From: Halieaceae bacterium
Lineage (GTDB): Bacteria > Pseudomonadota > Gammaproteobacteria > Pseudomonadales > Halieaceae
NCBI GenBank assembly: GCA_002683395.1
Contig: NYTG01000043.1
Location: 15,839-21,596, forward strand
Length of the DNA stretch: 5,758 nt
Direction of reading: 5' to 3'
The notes under the pieces were generated by a model. The model searched no databases and was not told the origin of the DNA. It saw nothing but the letters and a program-made list of their open reading frames with translations. Shown piece after piece: positions 1-5,552 of the stretch (position 1 is the first letter of the stretch; each line of letters begins with the position of its first letter). Both the position numbers and the translations under genes were made by a program.

Positions 1-397
1 AAGATCTGAGCAGCCGCTCTGCTTCCCGAATTTTGGGCAACAAGTAAAATGCCTGCTTGCTGACCCCCCTCCCGCAATGACGCTTACTCGCCGCATTAAT
101 CTCGGCATAGGAAGCCTCCCGCAGTGCGAGCCGCGGCGGCACCGAAAAAACGCTGCTGCGCCTCGGTCCAAGTAGTTGCCTGGCGTCACGGTCGCATGCC
201 CTGAAGCCATCGTCAGACAGACCAATCGGTATATCGATACACACTGTGGCACTTGGCGCTAGCCGCGGCACCACGAAGCTCAAATCAGGTAACAGCGTCA
301 ATGACCAGGCCTCGCCATCCCAACCGGCACAGACCCAGCCAGCTCGACAACCATCGAGTCCCGCAGCGAGAAAAGGCCTGGCTGACTCTGCAAACAT
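1..397 (-). CDS. DUF429 family protein (predicted RNase-H-like nuclease fold), N-terminal part, runs off left edge
   Basis: Reading the minus strand from ATG at 397 gives 132 complete codons without a stop up to the window edge. The peptide carries the DUF429 (COG4923-type) landmarks in order: GLDGCRAGW at residues 13-21, CIDIPIGL at 53-60, CDRDARQLLGPRRSSVF at 68-84 and GRGVSKQAFYLLPKIREAE at 109-127. The Asp in GLDG and the Asp in IDIPIG are the acidic residues expected of an RNase-H-like fold. The family is predicted to be nuclease-like, but its biochemical role is not established. An in-frame TAA at 446-448 limits the start to a short interval, and ATG 397 is the only ATG in it, with a weak AAGG about 10 nt upstream. 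The gene lies 80 bp downstream of the P450 on the same strand, so read-through is possible. The family is usually about 230-260 aa, so roughly the C-terminal half is missing from the window. I am sure of the family; the function is unknown. Confidence 0.87.
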   Translation of the reverse strand, partial: MFAESARPFLAAGLDGCRAGWVCAGWDGEAWSLTLLPDLSFVVPRLAPSATVCIDIPIGLSDDGFRACDRDARQLLGPRRSSVFSVPPRLALREASYAEINAASKRHCGRGVSKQAFYLLPKIREAERLLRS

Positions 398-440
398 TAC
401 TGGATAGCCTTGTGGTGGCTTTATAGCTGCCGACGCCAGT

Positions 441-455
441 GGTGCTTAGCGCACC
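441..455. other. Small hairpin in the P450-DUF429 intergenic gap
   Basis: GGTGC (441-445) and GCACC (451-455) form a 5-bp inverted repeat around a 5-nt loop, in the 80-bp gap between the P450 stop and the DUF429 start. No T-run follows on the minus strand, so it does not qualify as an intrinsic terminator. It may be incidental. No convincing promoter was recognised in the gap. Confidence 0.25.
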
Positions 456-477
456 CCGCCCGCAGGCCACTCAGGCA

Positions 478-1758
478 TTAGCGGCGAAATCGAGTGACGC
501 GCACAGGAAGATGGGTAAACCCGCGAATAAACAGATTACAGGTTCTCTGGGGCTCCCCCGCCAACTCGATCGTTTCAAAGCGCTTAAGTACCTCCTCCCA
601 GAGAATCCGCAATTGCATTTCAGCCAAGCGGTTACCCATACAGCGGTGAATACCTGCCCCAAAAGAAAGGTGGTTTCTCACACTAGGTCGGTCGATCCAG
701 AAGTCATTCGGCCGCTCAATCACTGATTGATCATGGTTTCCCGACACGTACCAGAGAACGACTTTTTCGCCTTTGGCGATGCGCTTTCCAGCGAATTCTA
801 CGTCTCGCGTCGCCGTTCGCCGCATATGAGGCAGGGGCGTCTGGCAGCGGATAATTTCAGAAACCATCGAGGGGATGAGATCCGGGTTCTGACGAACCTT
901 CGTCATTTCATCAGGGAACTGATTGAGAAAAACGACCCCCCCAGACATTGAGTTCCGGGTAGTGTCATTGCCGCCTACGATCAATAGCATGATGTTCCCC
1001 ATATAAGTGAGAGGATCATCCACCATATTCTCTGTATTGGGATCTGCCTGAAGCATACGAATCAGATCGAAGGTCTCTTTTCCGTCCCCTTTGCGCTCAT
1101 GCCAGAGCTCCGTGAAACGCTGCAGGCATGCTGTGATGTGCTCAATAATCACTTCGCGCGTAGCTCCCTCGCCCCCGGTTAGCCTGACGTCAGAAGTAAA
1201 CATGTCGGACCACTCTGTGAGGCTGTTTCGCTCTTCCCAGGGGTAATCAAACAAGGTCGCCAACATCTTCGTCGTCAAATCACGGCTGACAAGCTTCACC
1301 CAATCAAATGGCTCGTCTTCGGGTAGGGCCTCCAGCACCTCGATCGTCCGCTCACGGATTAGCGTCTCAAATTCCTGCAAATTCCGCGGCGCCACGACAT
1401 GGTGCACGGCGCGCCGCTGGTCATCATGTTCCGGAGGGTCCATTGCGATGAACATCCGCAGGATCATGTCGGGCTCGGGATCCAGCATAGAAATCGCGGG
1501 CGCCGAAGAAAACGCCTCGGTATCGCGTTCAATCGCGATAATGTCCTCATAACGCGTTACCGACCAAAACGGTCCCGCAGGACTATCTGCCTGAAAATGG
1601 ACGGGGCATTCTTTGCGCAGCCTGGCAAATAATGCCTGCCAATAATCGTACTGAAACATCCGCGGATCGGAGACATCGAGCTCCTCCAACGGCATACCGC
1701 TGTAATCGGGTGCGGATGCCCCCATTGGCATATTCATAACATTAATCTTTTCATGCAT
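478..1758 (-). CDS. Cytochrome P450, CYP153 family (probable alkane/fatty-acyl terminal hydroxylase)
   Basis: This is a 426-aa soluble bacterial P450. Visible landmarks are FWSVTRYEDI at residues 64-73, MFIAMDPPEHD at 102-112, the I-helix oxygen-activation motif GGNDTTRNSMSGG at 262-274 (acid-alcohol pair D265/T266), the K-helix ExxR at E301-R304, and the heme loop FGAGIHRCMG at 366-375 with C373 as thiolate ligand. The stretch RCMGNRLAEMQLRILWEE at 372-389 and the MFIAMDPP and GGNDTTRNSMSGG blocks are typical of CYP153. Characterised CYP153 members are ferredoxin-dependent omega-hydroxylases of medium-chain alkanes, alcohols or fatty acids; the substrate here is not known. It lies 31 bp downstream of a [2Fe-2S] ferredoxin that is its likely electron donor. 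Compared with the Marinobacter-type sequence as I remember it, the residue after ExxR is Cys305 rather than Trp, and the heme loop has Ala368 in place of Tyr. No strong ribosome-binding site precedes ATG 1758, and Met8 or Met10 are possible alternative starts. Confidence 0.96.
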   Translation of the reverse strand: MHEKINVMNMPMGASAPDYSGMPLEELDVSDPRMFQYDYWQALFARLRKECPVHFQADSPAGPFWSVTRYEDIIAIERDTEAFSSAPAISMLDPEPDMILRMFIAMDPPEHDDQRRAVHHVVAPRNLQEFETLIRERTIEVLEALPEDEPFDWVKLVSRDLTTKMLATLFDYPWEERNSLTEWSDMFTSDVRLTGGEGATREVIIEHITACLQRFTELWHERKGDGKETFDLIRMLQADPNTENMVDDPLTYMGNIMLLIVGGNDTTRNSMSGGVVFLNQFPDEMTKVRQNPDLIPSMVSEIIRCQTPLPHMRRTATRDVEFAGKRIAKGEKVVLWYVSGNHDQSVIERPNDFWIDRPSVRNHLSFGAGIHRCMGNRLAEMQLRILWEEVLKRFETIELAGEPQRTCNLFIRGFTHLPVRVTRFRR

Positions 1759-1789
1759 TCATGCTTATAAAACAAAGTTCTTTATACAC

Positions 1790-2104
1790 CTACATCTGAA
1801 ACTCGGGCAGCTTTACCGTCAAGTCAGCCATCCCCGCTGAAACAACAATTTGGCAAGCAAGGCGCGAATTTTCGGCACGATCCGGACGCAACCCAAGCAT
1901 CGCAGTCTCTTGCGAATCAGGCGCAGGCAGCTCCCCGGAAACCTCGACAAAACAATGACAGGTGCCGCAGATTGCGCCACCTCCACAATCAGCATCGATA
2001 CCCGGGATGTCGTGCTTAAGCGCAGTCTCCATCAGCGAGAGGCCCGCATCGGCGTCAACCATCCTCTCGGAACCATCATGCTGTATGTACGTGATCACCG
2101 TCAT
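1790..2104 (-). CDS. [2Fe-2S] ferredoxin, putidaredoxin/adrenodoxin type
   Basis: This is a 104-aa vertebrate/bacterial P450-type ferredoxin, full length for the family. The cluster ligands are C40, C46, C49 and C84 in the C-X5-C-X2-C...C pattern, with the family-typical ICGTCHCFVEV at 45-55 and RLACQI at 81-86. The N-terminal part (TYIQHDGSERMVDADAGLSLM) matches the beta-grasp start of this class. It is a cytosolic one-electron carrier. The gene directly precedes the CYP153 gene on the same strand, so its expected job is to reduce that P450. It could also serve the upstream diiron protein, which is an inference. A purine-rich AGAGGG lies about 12 nt before the ATG, a rather long spacing. No matching ferredoxin reductase is encoded in the window. 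Confidence 0.96.
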   Translation of the reverse strand: MTVITYIQHDGSERMVDADAGLSLMETALKHDIPGIDADCGGGAICGTCHCFVEVSGELPAPDSQETAMLGLRPDRAENSRLACQIVVSAGMADLTVKLPEFQM

Positions 2105-2195
2105 GAACTGTTATATCCCTCTAGTCATTTCTATTAGTCAGATACGCCTTGGCTATTTCGCGCATCGCGGCCTCGGGAGGCTATCACCACCGGAT
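2105..2195. other. 91-bp gap between diiron gene and ferredoxin gene
   Basis: The longest gap inside the putative operon. It holds a short GCCT/AGGC hairpin (2170-2181, loop CGGG) without a T-run, and the purine-rich stretch that may act as ribosome-binding site for the ferredoxin. I see neither a convincing internal promoter nor a terminator, so co-transcription remains likely but is not shown. Confidence 0.35.
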
Positions 2196-3374
2196 TTAAC
2201 CTGCCACCGCTTGGTCCGCCTCAAACGCCTCATGGAAGGCAGCGAGCATGCTCTGCTCGTGACTCTGGGCCTCAGTAGTATCGAGTGGTCGTTCGAGCTT
2301 AGTCCAATCGATGTCGCCATCGTCAGTCATCGCTTCGTACTCCAAAATACCCAACTCCTCGAATTTAGGTCGGACCGACTCAGTCAGCAATCCAATTCGT
2401 CGAAGGTTCGGCACGACTCGCTGAAAAAGCAGATTTCTAAAGGTCGACATGACAAAGCCATCGAGCACCTTGCGTCGGCTCTCCTCGACATCCCAACCAA
2501 AGTGACGGAACACATCGGTCGCTACCAGTCTCTCTCGGCTGATTGCGCAGGCCTCAAAAGCAAACAGCGCGCGCTCTTCCCGCTCCTCTTCTGTCAAGGT
2601 TTGCACAAACTCCTCGAGATAATTCACCCCAAAAGTCACATGGCGGGCCTCGTCGCGGGTGACCAGATAAACAATATCTTTCAACACAGGATCGGGCGTG
2701 GTCTCGCGAGTGGTGTTAAAGGCCGACAGCGCCAGTCCCTCAATGACAATCTGCATACCGATAAATTTGAGGTCCCAACGCGGATCGGTAAGAATCTTGT
2801 CGATGATGCTATTCAGATGCGTATTAATGGGATACATCAGCCCAATCCGCTTCTGGATATATTGATTGAACACTTCAACATGACGCGCCTCATCGAATGT
2901 CTGTGAGGCAGCGTAAAGTTTCGCATTGAAGGTGGGCGCGCAGGAACACAGCTGACTGGCCACCAGCAGCGCTCCCTGCTCGCCGTGAAGGAACTGAGAC
3001 AACGACCACGCGTTCATATGCAACCAGAACTCGTCCCGTTCTTTATCGGACAGTGCGAGATAAGGCGGATAGTCGTGCAGATTCATTAGCTCTGCCTGCC
3101 GCTCCTCCTCAGGCCAGGGACGATCCCAGTCGATGTCCATCTGTGGGTCCCAATTCAGCTGCTTGCCCAGCTCGTAGAGTTTTTTGATGCGGTCGTCCTG
3201 CACCGAGTAGTCCCAGTTATAGGAACCGGTGAGCGGTGTTTGGAAAATCTGCGCGACGTGGTCTACGTCTTGACTCGTCAACACATCTTCCAGATCCGGG
3301 TTCGTGGAGGGGTAATCGGCGCCGGGGAACTGCTGAATTTTTCGGGGCGTCTCTTCACGCCAAGCAATTTTCAT
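2196..3374 (-). CDS. Ferritin-like diiron protein, AurF-type double EX28DEARH oxygenase
   Basis: This 392-aa protein has two matched diiron half-sites: E132 followed by 28 residues and DEARH at 161-165, and E212 followed by 28 residues and DEARH at 241-245. The twin EX28-37DEXXH layout is the signature of AurF-like N-oxygenases and related ferritin-fold oxygenases. E132, E162, H165, E212, E242 and H245 are the expected iron ligands. The rest is mostly helical by composition. The N-terminal 100 residues are Trp/Pro/Asp-rich (for example DIDWDRPWPEEER at 80-92) and the last 45 residues are acidic and probably flexible. There is no signal peptide or membrane segment, so it is cytosolic. The start is well supported: GGAG lies 8 nt before ATG 3374. 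It is the first gene of the series running into the ferredoxin and the P450, and it faces an AraC regulator. The reaction is unknown. N-oxygenation, hydroxylation or desaturation of a substrate shared with the P450 are all possible. Classification as a diiron enzyme is strong; assignment to AurF rather than to a sister ferritin-like family is tentative. Confidence 0.93.
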   Translation of the reverse strand: MKIAWREETPRKIQQFPGADYPSTNPDLEDVLTSQDVDHVAQIFQTPLTGSYNWDYSVQDDRIKKLYELGKQLNWDPQMDIDWDRPWPEEERQAELMNLHDYPPYLALSDKERDEFWLHMNAWSLSQFLHGEQGALLVASQLCSCAPTFNAKLYAASQTFDEARHVEVFNQYIQKRIGLMYPINTHLNSIIDKILTDPRWDLKFIGMQIVIEGLALSAFNTTRETTPDPVLKDIVYLVTRDEARHVTFGVNYLEEFVQTLTEEEREERALFAFEACAISRERLVATDVFRHFGWDVEESRRKVLDGFVMSTFRNLLFQRVVPNLRRIGLLTESVRPKFEELGILEYEAMTDDGDIDWTKLERPLDTTEAQSHEQSMLAAFHEAFEADQAVAG

Positions 3375-3382
3375 GTCTACAT

Positions 3383-3386
3383 CTCC
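3383..3386 (-). promoter_or_regulatory. Ribosome-binding site of the diiron gene
   Basis: The minus strand reads GGAG followed by 8 nt and then ATG at 3374. This is the best Shine-Dalgarno in the operon and fixes the start of the diiron protein. Confidence 0.8.
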
Positions 3387-3426
3387 ATTTTCGTTGCCTC
3401 ATCATCTCGCCCTCGACCTCACCACT

Positions 3427-3441
3427 CAAGGTGCTACCTTG
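3427..3441. promoter_or_regulatory. Interrupted palindrome CAAGGT-GCT-ACCTTG in the divergent control region
   Basis: A perfect 6-bp inverted repeat with a 3-bp spacer sits between the diiron gene start and the direct-repeat boxes, sharing its last base with the first box. It could be an operator for a dimeric repressor other than the AraC protein, or a small hairpin in the leader of the diiron transcript. Function is inferred from symmetry and position only. Confidence 0.5.
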
Positions 3442-3469
3442 CCAAATAAAGGTCATTTATGGCCAAATA
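3441..3469. promoter_or_regulatory. Candidate AraC-type operator: GCCAAATA direct repeat, 21-bp period
   Basis: GCCAAATA occurs at 3441-3448 and again, identically, at 3462-3469. The start-to-start distance is 21 bp, two helical turns, which is the geometry AraC-family proteins use when they bind as dimers to direct half-sites. Both copies lie in the 100-bp gap between the divergent diiron and araC-type genes. On the minus strand the nearer box overlaps TTGGCA (3440-3445), a fair -35 hexamer with no good -10 at 17 bp, which would suit an activator-dependent promoter. The farther box ends 5 bp before the regulator's ATG, which would suit autorepression. This is read directly from the sequence; binding itself is inferred. 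Confidence 0.65.
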
Positions 3470-3474
3470 GCCCA

Positions 3475-4515
3475 ATGGAATCCTCCATCCCAAGCCAATA
3501 TCTACTCGTTCTTATCGCATTAGCCGGGGAACAGGGATACTCAATGGCGGCGCTCTGCGAGGGCACCGCCCTTAACCTCGATGCATTAAGCAGTCCCGGG
3601 ACGAGAGTCGAAGAACATGATGCAGACCGGATCATCGCCAATGCACTCATGGCAACGGGAGACCCCGCCTTGGGTCTCGCCGTGGGGCAACAATTGAACC
3701 TCGGGGCACACGCGGTGATCGGTCAGACCTTTATGGCGTGCGCGGATCTTGTGGAGGTCCTGGATACCCTCGTGCGTTACGGCCCACTATTAACGGGCAG
3801 CAATACAGAGCTCTCCCGCTACGAAGATCCCGTCAACGACCGCGCCGGCTTGATGCTGTCGCTGGAATCTCCCCCGCTGTCGAGGCGATTCTCGCACGAG
3901 GCTATTTTTTCCGCCGCCCAAAAAACGATTTCCGACCTTCTGCAAATGCCCACTGCGGATTTGGAGGTACATTTTCCCTATGCGTCCCCAGCAGACACAA
4001 CGCCGCTGACGCGTATCTTCGGCGAAAAAATTAGATTCAACGCCGATAACGCCATCTTGAGTCTGCCGGGCTCGCTGATGCGACAACCTGTGCCAACGTC
4101 AAACCCCATACTGAGAACGCTGTATGACGCAGAATGCGCGAGATTGCTTGCAGACCTATCGGACACCGCCAGCTATGCTGAACGAACGCTCACCGCCTTG
4201 GACAAGCTGCAGGGTCAGTACCCTCAGCTCGAACAAATGGCGGCAATGCTACATCTCAGTCCGCGGACCTATCGACGACGCCTTCAACAAGAATCCACCA
4301 CCTTTCAAGTGCTACTGGATACGATTCGCCTGAAGCACGCGAAGCAGTACCTTCGCAACGACGAGCTATCCGTCGACCGAATCGCTTTGTTACTGGGATT
4401 CAATGACGCCTCCAACTTTCGCCGCGCCTTTATGCAATGGAGCGAAGCGTCTCCCACCCAATGGCGAAAAATCAGCATGGCAAATGCTCGACTTCACAAG
4501 ACTAGTGACCTCTGA
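3475..4515 (+). CDS. AraC-family transcriptional regulator (OruR/ArgR-like, Arabinose_bd-type N-terminus)
   Basis: This is a 346-aa regulator. The N-terminal ligand-sensing region (about 5-200) opens with IPSQYLLVLIALAGEQGYS, typical of the AraC subgroup with a PF12625-like effector domain. The C-terminal DNA-binding domain has two helix-turn-helix units: about 248-272 (LEQMAAMLHLSPRTYRRRL) and about 299-322 (VDRIALLLGFNDASNFRRAF), followed by SPTQWRK. AraC proteins of this subgroup often control CYP153 and alkane-oxidation operons, and this gene is divergent from one, so it is the likely substrate-responsive activator of the diiron-ferredoxin-P450 series. The start at 3475 was chosen because it gives a normal family length. 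No Shine-Dalgarno is visible before it. Alternatives are TTG 3439, preceded by AAGG, or ATG 3373. The last 14 bp overlap the end of the convergent GST-like gene. Confidence 0.93.
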   Translation: MESSIPSQYLLVLIALAGEQGYSMAALCEGTALNLDALSSPGTRVEEHDADRIIANALMATGDPALGLAVGQQLNLGAHAVIGQTFMACADLVEVLDTLVRYGPLLTGSNTELSRYEDPVNDRAGLMLSLESPPLSRRFSHEAIFSAAQKTISDLLQMPTADLEVHFPYASPADTTPLTRIFGEKIRFNADNAILSLPGSLMRQPVPTSNPILRTLYDAECARLLADLSDTASYAERTLTALDKLQGQYPQLEQMAAMLHLSPRTYRRRLQQESTTFQVLLDTIRLKHAKQYLRNDELSVDRIALLLGFNDASNFRRAFMQWSEASPTQWRKISMANARLHKTSDL

Positions 4516-5410
4516 CTTCAAAACCTCTTCGCGGGAAATGCAGATAAATAGAATGCTCCGTCTCGAAGCGACGGCGAATCACTATGCGATCGTCGCTCAG
4601 CATCAGCAATTCACCGACCGTTTCATCACGCGCATAATCCAACGGCGCTACCGCCACTGTCTCGCCGTAGTGATGAGGACTGCTCACCTCTCCAGAAATC
4701 TCAACCTGATCGCTCGTGATGGCTTCAGCAACCGATCCTCGTGAAGCGCTAGCAGAGACTCCGTGTGTAAGCTGGCCCATTTGAGTTATCCACTCCTGCA
4801 CCTTCAATGGCCAGCTCGCGGCGGCACCTTTATCTACCGCAAGAGCCATCCATAAAGGGTGGTAGCAACATAGATCAAGATACCCGGGGCCCGGACCAGA
4901 GAGAAAGGGTCGCGCAGCTAGCACCTGGGCAAGATGCAAAACATATTTCTCGACGCTCGCCGTAGCCACCACAGATGCTTTCACGGTCACCGTAGCATCT
5001 CGCATCATTCGTGAGCGATCTCGGATGAATCGCGCGATGCCGACTAATCCAAGCTGCCCAAATAAATATTTCAATACCTTTAGTGGAGGGGCTGCCGCGA
5101 TCACCGCAAAGAAAATATCCTCCTCTGCCCAACGGCGCAGTGCCTCATCATCAGCGTCAAGACCCCAGGCAGCGGAAGTTGTGCCGAACAACGCCATCAA
5201 AGCCAACTCTGAGTCACAGTAAAACTGGGCTCCGATTTGAAGCACGGGAATTCGACGATAGCCACCGACCAGATCTTCGAGCGAGCGCCTCGGCGGCTGA
5301 GCCGGGACGACAACTGACACCCAGGCCTGATTATTGAGGCCCATCGCTAAGCGCACCTTTTCTGAATAGGGCGACATTGGGTAGTGATAAAGAATAGGAA
5401 GCGCAGTCAC
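4502..5410 (-). CDS. Glutathione S-transferase family protein with extra C-terminal beta-rich tail
   Basis: From GTG 5410 this is a 302-aa protein. Residues 5-75 form a thioredoxin-like GST N-domain: LYHYPMSPYSEKVR at 7-20, cis-proline region RRIPVLQIG (P55), and the glutathione-contact-type DSELA at 66-70. A helical C-domain follows at about 86-212, with GYLDLCCYHPLWMAL at 176-190. The last 55 residues (about 245-302), with VAPLDYARDETVGELLMLSDD, are predicted beta-rich and lie beyond a normal GST, which is about 200-230 aa. The active-site region has Ser rather than Cys (SPYSEK). Its substrate is unknown. GTG 5410 is preferred over GTG 5470 because GGAG lies 5 nt upstream and the protein then begins just before the first beta strand, as homologues usually do. 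The longer form would be 322 aa. It is transcribed independently of the H1-like gene, and its 3' end overlaps the AraC gene tail to tail. Confidence 0.9.
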   Translation of the reverse strand: MTALPILYHYPMSPYSEKVRLAMGLNNQAWVSVVVPAQPPRRSLEDLVGGYRRIPVLQIGAQFYCDSELALMALFGTTSAAWGLDADDEALRRWAEEDIFFAVIAAAPPLKVLKYLFGQLGLVGIARFIRDRSRMMRDATVTVKASVVATASVEKYVLHLAQVLAARPFLSGPGPGYLDLCCYHPLWMALAVDKGAAASWPLKVQEWITQMGQLTHGVSASASRGSVAEAITSDQVEISGEVSSPHHYGETVAVAPLDYARDETVGELLMLSDDRIVIRRRFETEHSIYLHFPRRGFEVRGH

Positions 5411-5415
5411 CGCCT

Positions 5416-5419
5416 CTCC
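5416..5419 (-). promoter_or_regulatory. Ribosome-binding site that decides the GST start
   Basis: GGAG on the minus strand sits 5 nt before GTG 5410. The more upstream GTG at 5470 has no comparable site, so translation most likely begins at 5410. Confidence 0.65.
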
Positions 5420-5486
5420 ATCTGCGCTATCGACGTCCTTTGCCCTGGGCCCAACACTGCCGTTAGCCACATTTCACGCAACCCAT

Positions 5487-5513
5487 AAAAAAGCCGGCCC
5501 AAAGGCCGGCTTT
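5487..5513 (-). terminator. Intrinsic terminator of the H1-like gene
   Basis: AAAGCCGGCC (5490-5499) and GGCCGGCTTT (5504-5513) form a perfect 10-bp stem around a 4-nt loop. On the minus strand the stem runs into six consecutive T (complement of A 5487-5492). It begins about 40 bp after the stop of the H1-like gene, as expected for its terminator, and insulates the GST gene from it. The plus-strand side has only TTTATTG, so termination in that direction would be weaker. Confidence 0.92.
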
Positions 5514-5552
5514 ATTGTTGGATGCCACTCCCAAACGTGGCGCCAAAATAAT

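Larger units (their letters stand above)
1..3374 (-). other. Putative operon: diiron protein, ferredoxin, CYP153, possibly DUF429
   Basis: Four minus-strand genes follow each other with gaps of 91, 31 and 80 bp. No intrinsic terminator or convincing internal promoter is visible between them. The three redox genes form a functional set; inclusion of the DUF429 gene rests only on distance and direction. The single promoter would lie in 3375-3474, facing the AraC regulator. Confidence 0.6.

Noticed and set aside
441..455. Hairpin after the P450 as an intrinsic terminator
   Set aside because: The stem is only 5 bp and no T-run follows it on the minus strand.
285..470. A 61-aa minus-strand open frame
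   Set aside because: It is a different register of the DUF429 coding region and of its leader. The frame starting at 397 has the family motifs.
439..951. Plus-strand open frames at 439-726 and 727-951
   Set aside because: Both are antisense to the C-terminal half of the P450, including its heme-binding loop, and have no domain features.
1962..2906. A 314-aa open frame on the plus strand
   Set aside because: It lies antisense to the diiron and ferredoxin genes, whose conserved motifs prove the minus strand is coding. Its translation shows no recognisable domain.
3373..3474. ATG 3373 as start of the AraC regulator (380 aa)
   Set aside because: It shares the palindromic CATG with the diiron gene's start codon, has no ribosome-binding site, and the added 34 residues are simply the translated promoter/operator region.
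3790..4166. Minus-strand open frames within the AraC gene
   Set aside because: They are out-of-frame shadows of a regulator with clear helix-turn-helix motifs on the plus strand.
5411..5470. GTG 5470 as the GST start
   Set aside because: No Shine-Dalgarno precedes it and the extra 20 residues do not belong to the GST fold, whereas GTG 5410 has GGAG at 5-nt spacing.
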